The translations under genes and the position numbers were made by a program. A stretch of 64,000 nt of DNA, taken from Eutrigla gurnardus (Eukaryota > Chordata > Actinopteri > Perciformes > Triglidae). Positions 23,913-34,007 of this stretch are shown here, in pieces. The number at the start of each line of letters is the position of its first letter. The stretch's first letter is position 1. The notes below the pieces were generated by a model that was not told where the DNA came from, did not search any database, and saw nothing but the letters and a program-made list of their open reading frames with translations. The stretch covers positions 29,692,290 through 29,756,289 of the forward strand of contig OY741265.1 in the NCBI GenBank assembly GCA_963514095.1. Direction: 5' to 3'.

Positions 23913-24382
23913 TTAAATTACATACATTTTCTGTTTTGTTATTTTAAGGAAAATTGCGATGCTTTTATTACATACTATCTTCAAGGAAATGGGTTCAGAA
24001 TTTTGGAGTGTCCTGAATAAGAGAGGTGATACAATCTAATGACTTTTTGGAAAAGCTTCAGCAGCTGTCAAATCGCCATACATGCTGAAAAAACATTGTT
24101 AGTCTAGGTTGAATTTGGTTGAACCTGTGCATCACATTTTGAGGTCAAATGGTGGACACAAAATAGGTTCATACTCTTATGTGCCCATCACAGAGGTTTT
24201 GGCATGCTACTGTTCACATGAGGACATAATTGATGAAATTCAGGCCAACAGTCATATGGACAGAGATCCTGATTACTTGAGCAACTTCTCTGATGCTACT
24301 TACTTCATGGAGCATCACTTCTTCAAAGTTAAAACACTAAAACACACCGTAAACAGGCATTAATATGTAGGAAAAAAACACC

Positions 24383-24663
24383 TAATCTGGCAACACCAGC
24401 CACCAGTGTCGCACCGCCGCATACGCCATCAAAACAAAAAACAGCAGAGAGCTTGCCTGTGGACAGGTACCTTCAGCCAAAATCTCACTCTGAACTAAGT
24501 TAAAAACTGGAGAGAGCCGATGTAGGTGAGGATGGGAACAATCTAAGATTTCTGTGCAAACTTTGCCCGCTTTCAAAAAAAAAATCTGCACTTCAGTCAC
24601 ATCAACAGCAAACCTGAAACAGCACATCGAACTGAAGCTGTCCTGTTTTTCTTGGATATGAAG
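24383..24663 (+). pseudogene. BED zinc-finger fragment of a hAT transposase
   Basis: One frame near 24520-24640 reads GNNLRFLCKLCPLSKKKICT then STANLKQHIELK, a CxxC...NLKQHIxxKH BED finger with its last His lost. Upstream stops mark it as a relic. Just after it, 24779-24862 is rich in gaactagttca words, typical of terminal regions of fish hAT elements. Confidence 0.5.
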
Positions 24664-25725
24664 ATGAAATCTGACACGTAGTTTCTGTGTTAAAACTGAT
24701 CAAATAATTGCTGTCTGTGGTTCTATATAGGCTGTGGCAATCTTGAAAAATAATAGCTTGCAGCAACATATTGTAAAAAAGAACTGTGAACTAGTTCATT
24801 TATGGAACTGTGAACTTAGTTCAAAATTGTAATTATGAACTATGAACTGAACTAGTTCATTTCATGGGTAAGTTTTGTCAAAATGTTTGTACTAACAAGG
24901 CATCGCGATAAAGGCTAGTGTTGGCATTTGAAGCACTAAGGGTGAAATGCTAGCGCAATACTCTCGCTAGCGGTTGACAGATTAAGTTTGCTCACGTTAC
25001 CAAAGATTGAGGGGTTTACTGTCAGTAGAGTTGTGTCCTGGTTTGTTCGTCCTGTTTATCTATTAAAAACGATGTTAGTGTTGTCAGTTGTCGCACTTAA
25101 CCTATGCAACTTAACCGCCATCTTGGTCACAGTGTAATTTCCAGTGTTTCTCACCGTTCTTGTGGAAGAAGTTGCTAGCTAGGGAAATGTCGTAGGAAAC
25201 AACTGCTGGTCACGTTGGAACGGAAGGCAGGAGCGGTAACGTGTTCACGTAAAATATATGTGGGATTAGCATGATGAAGTTATCGGAGACCAATTACCAC
25301 TGCATGAAAAGTGGGATTTTCATCAGTTAGCGGCCCTGTAAATTGCCGTGGAAGTTCAGGTTTACGACTGCAAACGGCAATTTGCAGGAAACACCGAAAA
25401 CTGACGTAAATTGCCGGGAATTGACGTGGGCCTTGCTTGGCAGTTGTCCCCCCATGACCCCCCTCCCCGTAATCCTAGGGGAGACTTTAACATGTAAATG
25501 AAAATGCTGTGAGCTATACAAATGCAAATCAGGGTAGCAGGGGGAGTTTTCCCCCAGGTGACATTTTTCTGAAAGGTGTTAACTTCATTTCATCTTCATT
25601 CAAAGATATAACTTCATTTCATCTTCATTCAAAGATACACAAAACAATTTGCTTCAACAATTACTTTTAATCAGGCTTTGCCACAAAGGTAAAATGTACA
25701 TTCATGCAAACAACATCACAGTCTC

Positions 25726-26075
25726 CTAGAGCTCAACCACTGTGCATAGTGGCATGACTACAGTGACCCTTTCTTTGGTCTTGCTTAAATGCACAGTGGA
25801 TGTGTTAACCACACATCTCCCAGCAATGCGCTCAACAGGCAGAAATGAAACGTGTCTGTTCCCTGCAAGCTCCAAACTTCTATTGGCTTTCCATAAAAAA
25901 GTCTGTCCGGATGGGGATGAAGCCAGGAAACTTGCGCAATAACATGTTTAAATGCAGTACCTTTTGACACAACATTAACAACTATAAACTGCTTTATAAT
26001 GGCTGGTCGTAGTTCTGCTAGAGGGTCAAGGATGGGTTCATAGATCATAGATCTCGGCTGTGTTCGAAATGCCAT
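25726..26075 (-). pseudogene. C-terminal remnant of the EnSpm-type transposase
   Basis: Read on the minus strand, one frame gives KHVIAQVSWLHPHPDRLFYG followed by KPIEVWS. After a frame change it continues FLPVERIAGRCVVNTSTVHL and VTVVMPL to a stop. The W-x-x-x-HP, P-x-EVW and FLPVxRIAGRC blocks are those I associate with the C-terminus of vertebrate CMC/EnSpm-like transposases. It lies against the left terminus, facing it, as a 3' end should. The N-terminal and catalytic parts are gone. Confidence 0.5.
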
Positions 26076-26280
26076 ACTAACGTCCTACTCGTACTTAATT
26101 GTGACGTAAATTTGAGTACGTAGTGCATTCACATACAATAGTATGTGAATTTGTGTACGTGAGAAATGCCCGGATGTATACTGCATTGGCAAGAATTTCT
26201 GAGTATACAGCGGACCTTGCTAAATCTACTCAACTTCCCAAAATGCATTGCGGCTCGTCTGACTTCACAAGTTTTGGATA

Positions 26281-26333
26281 ATGGCGGACGACTGCGGTGA
26301 TTCTGGCGACAGCCCGACACAAACCGCGCACAT
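26281..26333 (+). other. possible first exon of the EnSpm passenger gene
   Basis: An ATG in a GC-richer patch opens MADDCGDSGDSPTQTAH and meets a strong donor (CACAT|gtaagt). Its phase (2) does not fit the first well-supported downstream exon (which needs phase 1), so one more exon must lie between, or the exon belongs to something else. Confidence 0.3.
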
Positions 26334-26557
26334 GTAAGTATACTGTAACATGACTTTTATGTTTCCAGCTGACTTTTAAATCGTATTGATAATGAACGTT
26401 ACTTTATTGTTGTTGGCATTGTACGTTAACGTTACGAATCGAAGGTCCTGCCAGCCGGCTAGCCTACTGACGGTAATTTACCATAGAGGTTAGCGAGCGC
26501 AAGCTAAGCGGCAAATGTGCCGTTTTTACCGACGTTAACTAATAATATAGTGCTTAT

Positions 26558-27069
26558 TAGAGTTGAGCCGGATACTCGGCTGAAACGAGTAAAGCACTTT
26601 TGCCGAGTACGAGTATTATACGAGTAATACGAGTCAATATCTGTGCTCGGATTAAATAAAAATCCTCATTGGGTAGCTGACTGTGTCTGCGTCCTGTGAT
26701 ATGCTACAGCCCCTCCCCTACACACTCGCAGATGTGTTGTTGTGTCCGCTCTGATCACTCACACACAGAACAGCTCTCTGTCTCTCCCTCAGTCACTCAG
26801 GTTCGCGGGTCGTTTTCCGTTAATGTTTAGGGTTTCTTTCTTCAGCTTCAGGTTTGTTATTACTTAGGTTGGTACTTACTTATGAACTAGAGTTCTGGTA
26901 CTTCGTTCAGACGTGGTGCCGACTCGCGTTGCGTCTCTGCCTGTCGGAGATTTTTCTTTTTCTTTTTTTAACCGTCATCTGGCTGCCTGGCTCTAACACT
27001 TTCTTGCTGTATTTCGTGAAAAAATAAAGCTGGAAGTAGTATAAATATTGGAAATCAAGCTACACACAT

Positions 27070-27119
<50 letters not shown>

Positions 27120-27127
27120 GGTGTGGG

Positions 27128-27173
<46 letters not shown>

Positions 27174-27606
27174 AAGATCACACTGATCATAAAAAAAATT
27201 AAAGTTAAAGGAAAAAAGTTATTGTTGAGTATGAAAACTCTTGTTCATTACATTTTACTTGATAATTGCAACCGCATGTGTTGTATTCATTGTTGCAAAA
27301 CTTGTTCTGTAAATAGTTCGTTTGCTATCGTGATCAAAACCATTGATCTGAAGCTCAATGCTGATGCTGTCCTGTAAATAATTTTCTAATCAGCAATAAA
27401 TAACAATTTCTGATCAGCCCATATCAATTGCATGCTTAAAATAACATACCAGTTAAAACCTCGCTCATTTCAAGACAACCAGACCCACTTCCGGGTTGCA
27501 TCCCGCCCACTTCCGGGTTAGGCCCCGCCCACTCCGAGTACAGATACAGATAATTCATATGGTTAACAGATACAGATACAGATAATGCTGTACTCGCTCA
27601 TCCCTA
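26558..27606. mobile_element. hAT element nested in the EnSpm element
   Basis: Ends tagagttgagccggatactc / gctgtactcgctcatcccta are imperfect inverted repeats, and gtgcttat is duplicated perfectly at 26550-26557 and 27607-27614 (8 bp, hAT size). Internal GAGTA words recur in both subterminal zones. It contains a CA tract (27062-27117) and an A/TA tract (27127-27169). No transposase frame was found. Confidence 0.85.
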
Positions 27607-27685
27607 GTGCTTATGTTAAACCGTGGTTATATATTTACTAACGGTGATTAATAACGCCGTGCACCGTTGTCCGTTAAAGGGACGG

Positions 27686-27772
27686 ATGCAGACACCGGGC
27701 GCCTCATTCAGTGGGGGGAACGATGAGGAGATGTTCACCGGCAGGAGGGATGCTGCTCTGAGAGGCTTCACT
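27686..27772 (+). other. probable upstream exon of the passenger gene, donor not found
   Basis: The open frame runs MQTPGASFSGGNDEEMFTGR then RDAALRGFT to a TAA. The DEE...GRR-x-AALRGFT wording looks like protein, and the next exon starts 40 bases later with a matching sense. A good GT donor is missing (acttaag), so either the site has mutated or the exon ends earlier. Confidence 0.3.
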
Positions 27773-27812
27773 TAAGAAAATGTGGTTTAAATGTTATAAT
27801 TCTTATATCCAG

Positions 27813-28867
27813 GACTGCTGGAGACTCTCAGGATGATTGCGGTAAGAATATGTTCGGTGACTGCTAGCTAAGCTAAAATTAGCAAAGCAAGCCCAAGCTA
27901 AAAGTAGCTTAAAAGCTAATAGTCCAAGCTAAAAGTAGCATAGTAGCCTTGTAAAAGAACAAGAGAGAGGAACCAGTGTAACGTTAAGTTGCTTTGTTAA
28001 GTGTATGTTGTTGGTCTTTTACAGGAAGCAGTACGCCGTCTTCACAACTCGGAGACGAATTGTAGGCGCTACGAACCGGAGCAAGGGTACGATTTAAAGA
28101 ATATGCTTTCATTCTGCTGTATAAGGAAATAGATGCGTTAACAGTAGATACCGATCTTAACTGTTCATTTTGTTTTCACAGACGAACCTCGCCTCATAAC
28201 GAAGCTGTGACCTCTTACTTGCTCGGAGCTTTGTCCGCAAGTCCGGATTTCTATGACGCTGATAGTGACGCCATTGTGTGTAAGTAACTTTTACTGTTTT
28301 CTTCTTCCTTGTTTTAATTTTACTGTGACTTAAGTTTTCTTATTGTTACCACTCATTTAATTGTTTTCCAGCTGCCTGTAAGACATACTATGAAACGGTA
28401 CGCAGGAGCTTCAGACACACACAGCCTGATCTCGCATCGCAGGCGGAAGCTGTGAAGACGTCAGCTCGGAGTCGTTCCAGGAGAAAGAGGGTAAGACTTA
28501 TTAGATTTATCAGATCCGTTTTTGGTCAATGTGACCAAACCTACCTAAACCTATTTTTCAGGTGCATTAATAGATGTGTTGTGTCCATGCGCAGTGCATC
28601 GCGCAGTACTGATTGTCTTTATTGATTGTTTTACAGCTGCTGGAAGCGAGACGGAGTGTGCTTGCTGGCGATGAGGTGGACCGTTGGAAGTGCGCCACCA
28701 CAGACATGATGTCTGATGAGGAGGACGCCGTCGTTGGCGTTGTGTCTGGATGGATTGTGCGACCTCCATCCTCTCGTAGCCAGGAGCTCACCGAGCTCTG
28801 TGCGACTCTACAGTCGCGATTAGAGAAGACTCCCAAGTACAGGGCCACGCACCGCAGGCGGCTGTAA
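27813..28867 (+). CDS. EnSpm-borne multi-exon gene, C14orf93-like in appearance
   Basis: Five exons with consensus GT-AG introns and matching phases: 27813-27841, 28025-28086, 28182-28279, 28372-28490 and 28637-28867. They encode LLETLRMIAEAVRRLH, a middle exon with TSYLLGALSASPDFYDADSD, then TYYETVRRSFRH with a basic RSRSRRKR, and a last exon with LLEARRSVLAGDE, MMSDEEDAVVG, GWIVRPPSSRSQELTELCAT and LQSRLEK, ending in TAA. aataaa follows at 28951. The tail pattern (MSdEE...W-x-VrPP-x-RS-x-eL-x-xLC-x-x-LQ-x-RL) resembles proteins annotated C14orf93-like in fish. That name is from memory and unsure; function unknown. No stop or frameshift in these exons, unlike the neighbouring transposase, so it may be a passenger kept open by selection or simply recent. 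Confidence 0.55.
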
Positions 28868-28950
28868 AATTGACCAAATTCGGACAGAATGTCGACAGGT
28901 TAATTTGTTTGTTGTGTGGGCAAATTTGTACAGTTGTGTGTTGTGTTGTC

Positions 28951-28956
28951 AATAAA
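28951..28956 (+). terminator. poly(A) signal of the passenger gene
   Basis: AATAAA lies 84 bases after the stop codon and is followed by a GT/T-rich stretch. Confidence 0.6.
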
Positions 28957-29825
28957 GCTCTTTCTTTGAATACTTCCTCCTGGCAATTTTTCCTTTCCTC
29001 AATAAATTCATTCATATTTATATTTATAAATATATAAATAAATAAAAAATAAATATATGTGTGTATATATATGTATAAATATACATATATATATATATAT
29101 AGTGATAGATCTGCTAACCAATCACTAGTGATTATTCTTGTTTAAAAGACCCAGTGTGACCAGTAGTAACACATCTGCCAACGGGGGTGGGGTTTACATT
29201 TATAATGACTCATCAGGTTGACCAATAGTGACAGATCTGCCAACGTGGGTTGGCTTTACATTTATAATGACCAGATCTGCCAACCAATCACGAGCGATTA
29301 TACTTGTTTAAAAATAGTGGTTTCATCCAATCCTGAGTGAGGATATTCAAGCCATCTCTGGCCAGGCGCGGTTTCGCTGCTATTCATATGCTAATTAGAG
29401 CCTTCGCTGTGGTTCGTTTTCGGCAATTTTCGGCACAGACGAACGCGGCGTTCGCAGCCTGTAAATTGTCGTTAACTCCCGAAAATTAGGGAGATTTCCG
29501 GGCGTTTACAGGGACGAAAATCCGACTTTTCATGCAGTGTACTTTGTGTGGCGACGTTTACATTTATCAAGTTAACGCCTCTGAAAACTCTCGAAACGAG
29601 AAGGTTGATCGGGCGTTTGTGGGTTTTTCGAATTGGATATTAACATTAAATCCAAGGCATAAGCAACCGTTTTTGGCTAAAGTTGTGTTGTCATTGTTTT
29701 TGTAATGGCAATACTTTCTACTCCTCGTTGGCCGGTTGTTTTGGTCAAGTGTTTCGGAAACATGGAACCGTGACTGATTATGGTTGTCCTGTCAGTGACT
29801 TGCTGTCCTCGCCCGCTGCAAGGTT

Positions 29826-30032
29826 AAGACTATACTCATTTCTTTAGTTTCTGACTTGAGAAATGTGTTTCTACAAGGTTTGGTCTCGCTAACCACGATG
29901 ATGAGTCATGATATTTCCCACTGAGTGTGAAACGGACTTTGAGTAATGATTCATTTCATATGCTCTCTGTTGTTGATGACTGTTCTTTGCTTGTTTGTGG
30001 CGTAATGGTGTGGTAAATATGAGCAGAGTGGT
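29826..30032 (+). ncRNA. U3 snoRNA-related sequence, copy A (probable pseudogene)
   Basis: It starts aagactatact and carries aaccacgatgatgag, the box-B-like actgagtgtgaaac, and a box-C-like gttgatgactgttctt in U3 order. It lacks most of the box A region (tcagggatca is missing). Its 3' end reads gagcagagtggt where U3 has a CTGA box D. U3 guides early 18S rRNA processing in the nucleolus. The lost box A and D argue against function. Confidence 0.7.
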
Positions 30033-30358
30033 AGCTTACACATGTATAATGTAAGTCAAGTTCTACAACAGCAACTGCATGTGGCCTGTTACTGTCTCCT
30101 AGTATCAAAGCAGATCAAGTGTAAATTATGTAAAACACACACATTTTGACAGAGTAACAGTCAGTGAAACTATGTATCCTTAACCAGTAATTTAAACAAA
30201 TTGATTAAAAGCTAGTCAATTTTAACTTTGTGTAACTTATATCTTCCTTGTTACTTATGTAAGACCTTTACCAAAAGCATTTCATTCACTCAGTACTGTC
30301 TCTCTCTCATCAGTGATTGGTTGTGCTATGCAGCTAATTTGCATAAATGTATGTGACT

Positions 30359-30749
30359 GGACTAGATGTGACAACTCACAGAGCCAAAGCTGAGACTATG
30401 GTAAGGTGGCAAGTTGAATGGGAGTCAGAGAGCTCAGCCAGATTCTATTACAGAAACCAGAGAGATGTTGGAGGGAAAATAATCACAATAATGGGTCTAA
30501 ACAGACAGGAAGAGGTTGTTTTAATAAGGTTGTCGTTGGTCATACTGGCCCTAATTCCACATTAGCAATAATAGGCAAAAGTAATGGAGTATGTTCTGAG
30601 TGTAATGTTGTGGAGGATGTCAATCATGTCTTATTTAACTGTAAGACAGTTGATCAGTACAGGCAGAAATGGAAAGAACTGGACGAAGAAAATTACATAC
30701 ACAATATTTTACAAGAGCAGGGAATAGAAGGACAATGTATGTGTATCTG
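30359..30749 (+). pseudogene. LINE ORF2 C-terminal fragment
   Basis: One frame gives NRQEEVVLIRL; a shift then gives VVGHTGPNSTLAIIGKSNGV and CSECNVVEDVNHVLFNCK. R-x-EE-x-x-L-x-RLR-x-GHT, then C-x-x-C...E-x-V-x-HVL-x-x-C, is the C-terminal layout of Jockey/I/Tx1-group non-LTR retrotransposons. Frameshift and truncation show a dead copy. It lies between U3 copies A and M. Confidence 0.6.
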
Positions 30750-30802
30750 AATTATACAGAATTAATCAAAATAATTTAGAAATATCATTATTCATTATCA
30801 TT

Positions 30803-30857
30803 AGGTCATATGCTCTCTGTCATGGAGAGTTGAGGTGGTTAATATGATCAGAGTGGA
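30803..30857 (+). ncRNA. U3 snoRNA-related 3' fragment, copy M
   Basis: It repeats aggtcatatgctctctgtc and aatatgatcagagtgga of copy B but lacks the box C segment and everything upstream. It lies about 50 bases after the LINE fragment. Confidence 0.55.
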
Positions 30858-31411
30858 AACCTCTGTATGTAAATGTAGTCGTAGTTCGTGAGGGCAAATT
30901 TTAAATATGTATATCATAAACATCTTATAATTTGGATGACATTGCCAATCATACTGTGCACCTTTTAACACATGAAAAAAAATATTGCCGCTATGTTGTT
31001 TGATCAAAATCTTTTTCTTCTGGCAAACCATGATGCATTCTAACATCAACTATTACCATAGAATTTAAACCAATAATATCACAACATCTATCCATCAATC
31101 AATCTGCAACTTCTTCACTGCACAGAGCTAGAGAAGATCATGAGCTATGTAAAACCAATGAGAACAAGATAAAATGTTACCATTTCTTGAATGTAAAGTG
31201 GTCTGTTACTGTCAGGCTTTCCATAGTCAGTTAGAGAAATTAGCCTTTTGTATTTCCAGTATTTATAACTTCCATTAAAAACCAGTCAGTGTGATGGCCG
31301 GTCAAAGCAGGTGAAACTGAGTCTCAATCACTTCTCCTTCCTAAATGGAGGAACCCTGATGGAGAATGGTTCTCCTCTGAATGAGATTCAGTTTTCACCC
31401 AAAGACAAGTT

Positions 31412-31627
31412 AAGACTATACTTTCAGGGATCATTTCTATAGTTACTGACTTGAGAAATGTGTTTCTAAACTGTTTGGTCTCGCTAACCACGATGATGAG
31501 TTGTGATATTTCCTACTGAGCGTGAAGCTGACACAGAGTAATGATTCAGGTCATATGCTCTCTGTCGTTGATGATCGTTCTTTATTCTCTTGTGGAGAAT
31601 TCAGGTGGGAAATATGATCAGAGTGGA
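31412..31627 (+). ncRNA. U3 snoRNA gene or near-full-length pseudogene, copy B
   Basis: The 216-base sequence starts AAGACTATACTTTCAGGG and continues ATCATTTCTATAGTT, the U3 5' end with an intact box A. It then has AACCACGATGATGAG, box B ACTGAGCGTGAAGC and box C TTGATGATCGTTCTTT, all in U3 order and spacing; vertebrate U3 is about 217 nt. The 3' stem matches less well, and the box D position reads CAGAGTGG rather than CTGAGTGG. U3 is the C/D-class RNA of the small-subunit processome. The box D change, shared by all three copies, makes function doubtful. The upstream snRNA-type promoter element could not be verified. Confidence 0.8.
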
Positions 31628-31909
31628 TGTCATGTAAAGTGAAAGTAAAACTATTCTAGTGAATGTATCAGCTCTATTTAACTGCTCTGTGTTTGAAACG
31701 TGTTCTATTGTGAAGAGAAAGTTTTTCTTGCAAATACACTACTGAAATAAATGAAGGAACCACTACATCATCAGAGTATAACACCAAGTCGTTAAACTCC
31801 AGTGAGATCAATCCGTCCATTTAGGAAGCAGACCTGATTGTGAATTAATTCTACCTGCTTTGCTCCCTCCTCCTCCTTCCTGACTGATTCTTATCTAGTT
31901 TTGTGTTCT

Positions 31910-32555
31910 TCTAGTGTATTTGGTCCTATTGGCAACCTTGATAACAAACATCAAACAAAGCTCAAGCACATCCATCTTGCTCGATTAGTTCATCAAACAT
32001 TGGTGAAACGTTGTGGTTTACAAACTATTTTAAAACCCATGTTAGACGATCTTAAAAAACTTGAAACAGGTGGCGTCACTAACACTATTAATGGGACTGA
32101 GCAGACATTCTATGCTGCAATAGCAACATTTTCAGCAGATAATCTTTCAGCCCACATGTTGGGTGGTTTTTCTCTGTCTTTTAACTCGCACAGTTTGTCG
32201 CTTTTGCATGGCAACTTATACAGACATTAAAGAAACATTCAATGAGGAGGATTTTGTCTTGAGAAGCCCAGAGGCACACAAGTATCATCTGAAATCGTGT
32301 ACTGAAAACCCTGAGCAGAAAGTGACATATGGAGTAAATGGGCCTTCTCCTTTGAGTGAGAGAAAACACATTTCCACCTGATATAATGCATGACTTGTTA
32401 GAAGGAGTCATTCCACTTACGTATACTGAAACCCGTTGTGTGCCAAGCACAAAGAGAAACACAACCATACAAGAAATCAACAAAGAACTACAACATCTAG
32501 CGATTGGTCAAAATGACAAAAAAACAGACCAGTTCAACTGTCAGAGCGACTAATG
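31910..32555 (+). pseudogene. EnSpm/CMC-type transposase fragment, part 1
   Basis: Three successive frames give SVFGPIGNLDNKHQTKLKHI and FSADNLSAHMLGGF, then CRFCMATYTDIKETFNEEDF, then FPPDIMHDLLEGVIPLTYT. The order (GPIGNLD-x-KH, SADNL-x-xH-x-x-GGF, C-x-x-C, FPPD-x-MHDLLEGV-x-P) fits a CMC/EnSpm-type transposase as I know it from fish and invertebrates. At least two frameshifts show decay. The gene is cut by the Harbinger-like element and resumes at 34008. Confidence 0.6.
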
Positions 32556-33049
32556 GAGGGCTCAGGAATTTCAGAGTCTGCTGCTTTTTAATAGAACACC
32601 GCGTTCCTTCCAGTTGTGGTTATTGGGATGTGTTCCTGAGGGGTATTCCATCAAACTCGCTAAGCACAAAGCTGGGCTAATTTCGATAAGCCTCGCTACC
32701 TTTAGCGAGAGTTTCGTTCCATCAACGTGACTTGAGGCACTCTCCGCTAAGTAACCATGGGAATGTATCCGACCAAACTAGCCTGCCCCGGGGCAGGCTA
32801 ACCATCAGGCTTACTTTAGCGGGGGTTTCAGAGAAGTCCGTCTGTTGGAAACAACTGTACCAGCAGAAGGTTCCGCCAAGCCTAGTCCTCGTGATTTCAT
32901 CACGTCAAAGACCAAAAATGACCAAAACTACATATATGAAGTACAAACAGACTATATTTTCATCAAGCGTCTTAAAATACATGCTTGCAATTAAAAAATA
33001 TGAATAAATCGTTTATTTTGTTTAAGACCGACTGGCCATATCATTGTCT

Positions 33050-33120
33050 AAAGCCCCCAGTTGGGTGAGTGGTTATGCACCTGCCCCCGAATGCGGGCAA
33101 CCCGGGTTTACATCCTGGCG
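33050..33120 (+). other. tRNA-like segment in the Harbinger-like element
   Basis: gtgagtggttatgcacctg, then gaatgcgggcaacccgggt and ttacatcctgg resemble D, anticodon and T arms with boxes A and B, but the stems do not close well. Probably a relic or a Pol III-like subterminal structure rather than a working tRNA. Confidence 0.35.
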
Positions 33121-33496
33121 AGGACATCTCATGTGTGTTTTTTTTTTTTTTTTGCCTGTATAATTGTCTTTAGATCAGAGAATTAGACCAACATTTTACC
33201 TTAACTATGATAAATATGTCATACAATTTCCCCAGAACCCAAATATAACTTGCAAAAACATGATAGGCATAAAGATGTTATTATTAATAGCATGTTATAG
33301 ATCCCAATGACAAAGGCATTGCTGCATGCAATTTTCAGCCACATAAATTCCTTTCAGGTGAGTTCATTAATAGGTTCATTGAATGTGTTCATTGAATTGT
33401 TGAGATAAATGAGTTGGTCAATGTAGATGCATTTACTATGCCTATCTATAAAAAAAGAGAGAGAGTGAGTTCAGGTCAAAGAAAGAAGTTTCACAA

Positions 33497-33569
33497 AGTT
33501 CCATAGTCGGGAATTGAACCGTGGCCAGCTGCATGCAAAGCCGGTGCTTGACCTCTACACTATCCTCAC
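33497..33569 (-). other. tRNA-like segment, minus strand, in the Harbinger-like element
   Basis: On the minus strand: gatagtgtagaggtcaagca (D-arm-like), ccggctttgcatgcagctgg (anticodon-arm-like) and a good box B, cggttcaattcccg. The acceptor stem is poor and the anticodon loop too long. It is tRNA-derived in look, probably not functional. Confidence 0.4.
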
Positions 33570-33790
33570 GTTAAAGAAGTTGTAATCAGTGTTATATTAG
33601 AACATGTTACTCTGAACGGTACTTCCGTTTTTAATCGCTCGGCAATTCTTGCCCAAGCAGCCTCGCGATTTTTATTTATCACTACAGTATTCCCTTTTTT
33701 GGTTATGATGGGTTTGTACTCCTCATACAGTTCCATCAATATGTTTTGCTCTGGTCTTTTCTGCCATTTTCTCGATGATTCGACATTCAC
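33566..33790 (-). pseudogene. Myb/SANT-like fragment of a Harbinger accessory protein
   Basis: The minus-strand frame MNVESSRKWQKRPEQNILME, LYEEYKPIITKKGNT and NREAAWARIAERL has the charged start, spaced aromatic residues and AW-x-x-IAxxLN-type helix of the Myb/SANT-like proteins found with PIF/Harbinger transposases. Only the first half of the domain is open. Confidence 0.5.
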
Positions 33791-34007
33791 AGTTCTGGTC
33801 TGGCTTCATATCCCGTGAACGGCGTAACACACGACAACTTTAACCTGGCTTGAAGTAGCCTCAACAAGGCGCGGCTGAAATGCGTTAATGGAATGGGTTT
33901 AGCCGCAAGTGGAAGTTGGCGTTAGTTCTAACCAGGCTTAACCAGGTAAGCACCGCTTTAATTAGCGAGTTTGGTGGAATACCCCTCTGATCTGTCGTGA
34001 CTTAGTT

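Larger units (their letters stand above)
22697..24363 (+). pseudogene. second transposon-type ORF (C2H2-like start), split by a TTAA element
   Basis: The 5' part starts MPRPYRCARSRRTTFTLMKL and has an H-x-x-x-x-x-x-H...NFNMTC spacing like a degenerate C2H2 finger. A Leu/Lys-rich segment follows (LCSYILKCREKNNIPQAVQQ) and stops at the inserted element (23104-23912). Beyond it the frame resumes, with stops, and ends in YSYVPITEVLACYC, EIQANSHMDRDPDYLSNF and YFMEHHFF. These blocks occur in this order in repetitive fish proteins as I remember them. Stops and the insertion show that it is dead. Confidence 0.45.
25298..29539. mobile_element. EnSpm/CACTA-like transposon (4.2 kb) carrying a passenger gene
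   Basis: The termini are CACTGCATGAAAAGTGGGAT at the left and the inverse ATCCGACTTTTCATGCAGTG at the right (one mismatch), with TAC on both sides as a 3-bp target duplication. CACT[A/G] ends and 3-bp duplications are the marks of the EnSpm/CACTA (CMC) superfamily. Both subterminal zones hold further inverted words (ccctgtaaattg/ccgtggaagt and relatives). Inside are a minus-strand transposase remnant, a nested hAT element (26558-27606) and a plus-strand multi-exon gene (27813-28867) with a poly(A) signal. Confidence 0.75.
32639..33987. mobile_element. Harbinger-like element inserted in the EnSpm transposase
   Basis: Ends GAGGGGTATTCCATCAAACT and its inverse AGTTTGGTGGAATACCCCTC reversed at the right end (one mismatch) enclose 1.35 kb; the subterminal CTCGCTAA is inverted too. 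TGA words lie close to both ends, but an exact target duplication is not clear. It holds a minus-strand Myb/SANT-like frame, as PIF/Harbinger elements often do, and two tRNA-like segments. The transposase frame it interrupts continues on both sides. Confidence 0.7.

Noticed and set aside
25327..25527. Minus-strand frame in the EnSpm left subterminal zone
   Set aside because: It only translates the inverted subterminal words of the element.
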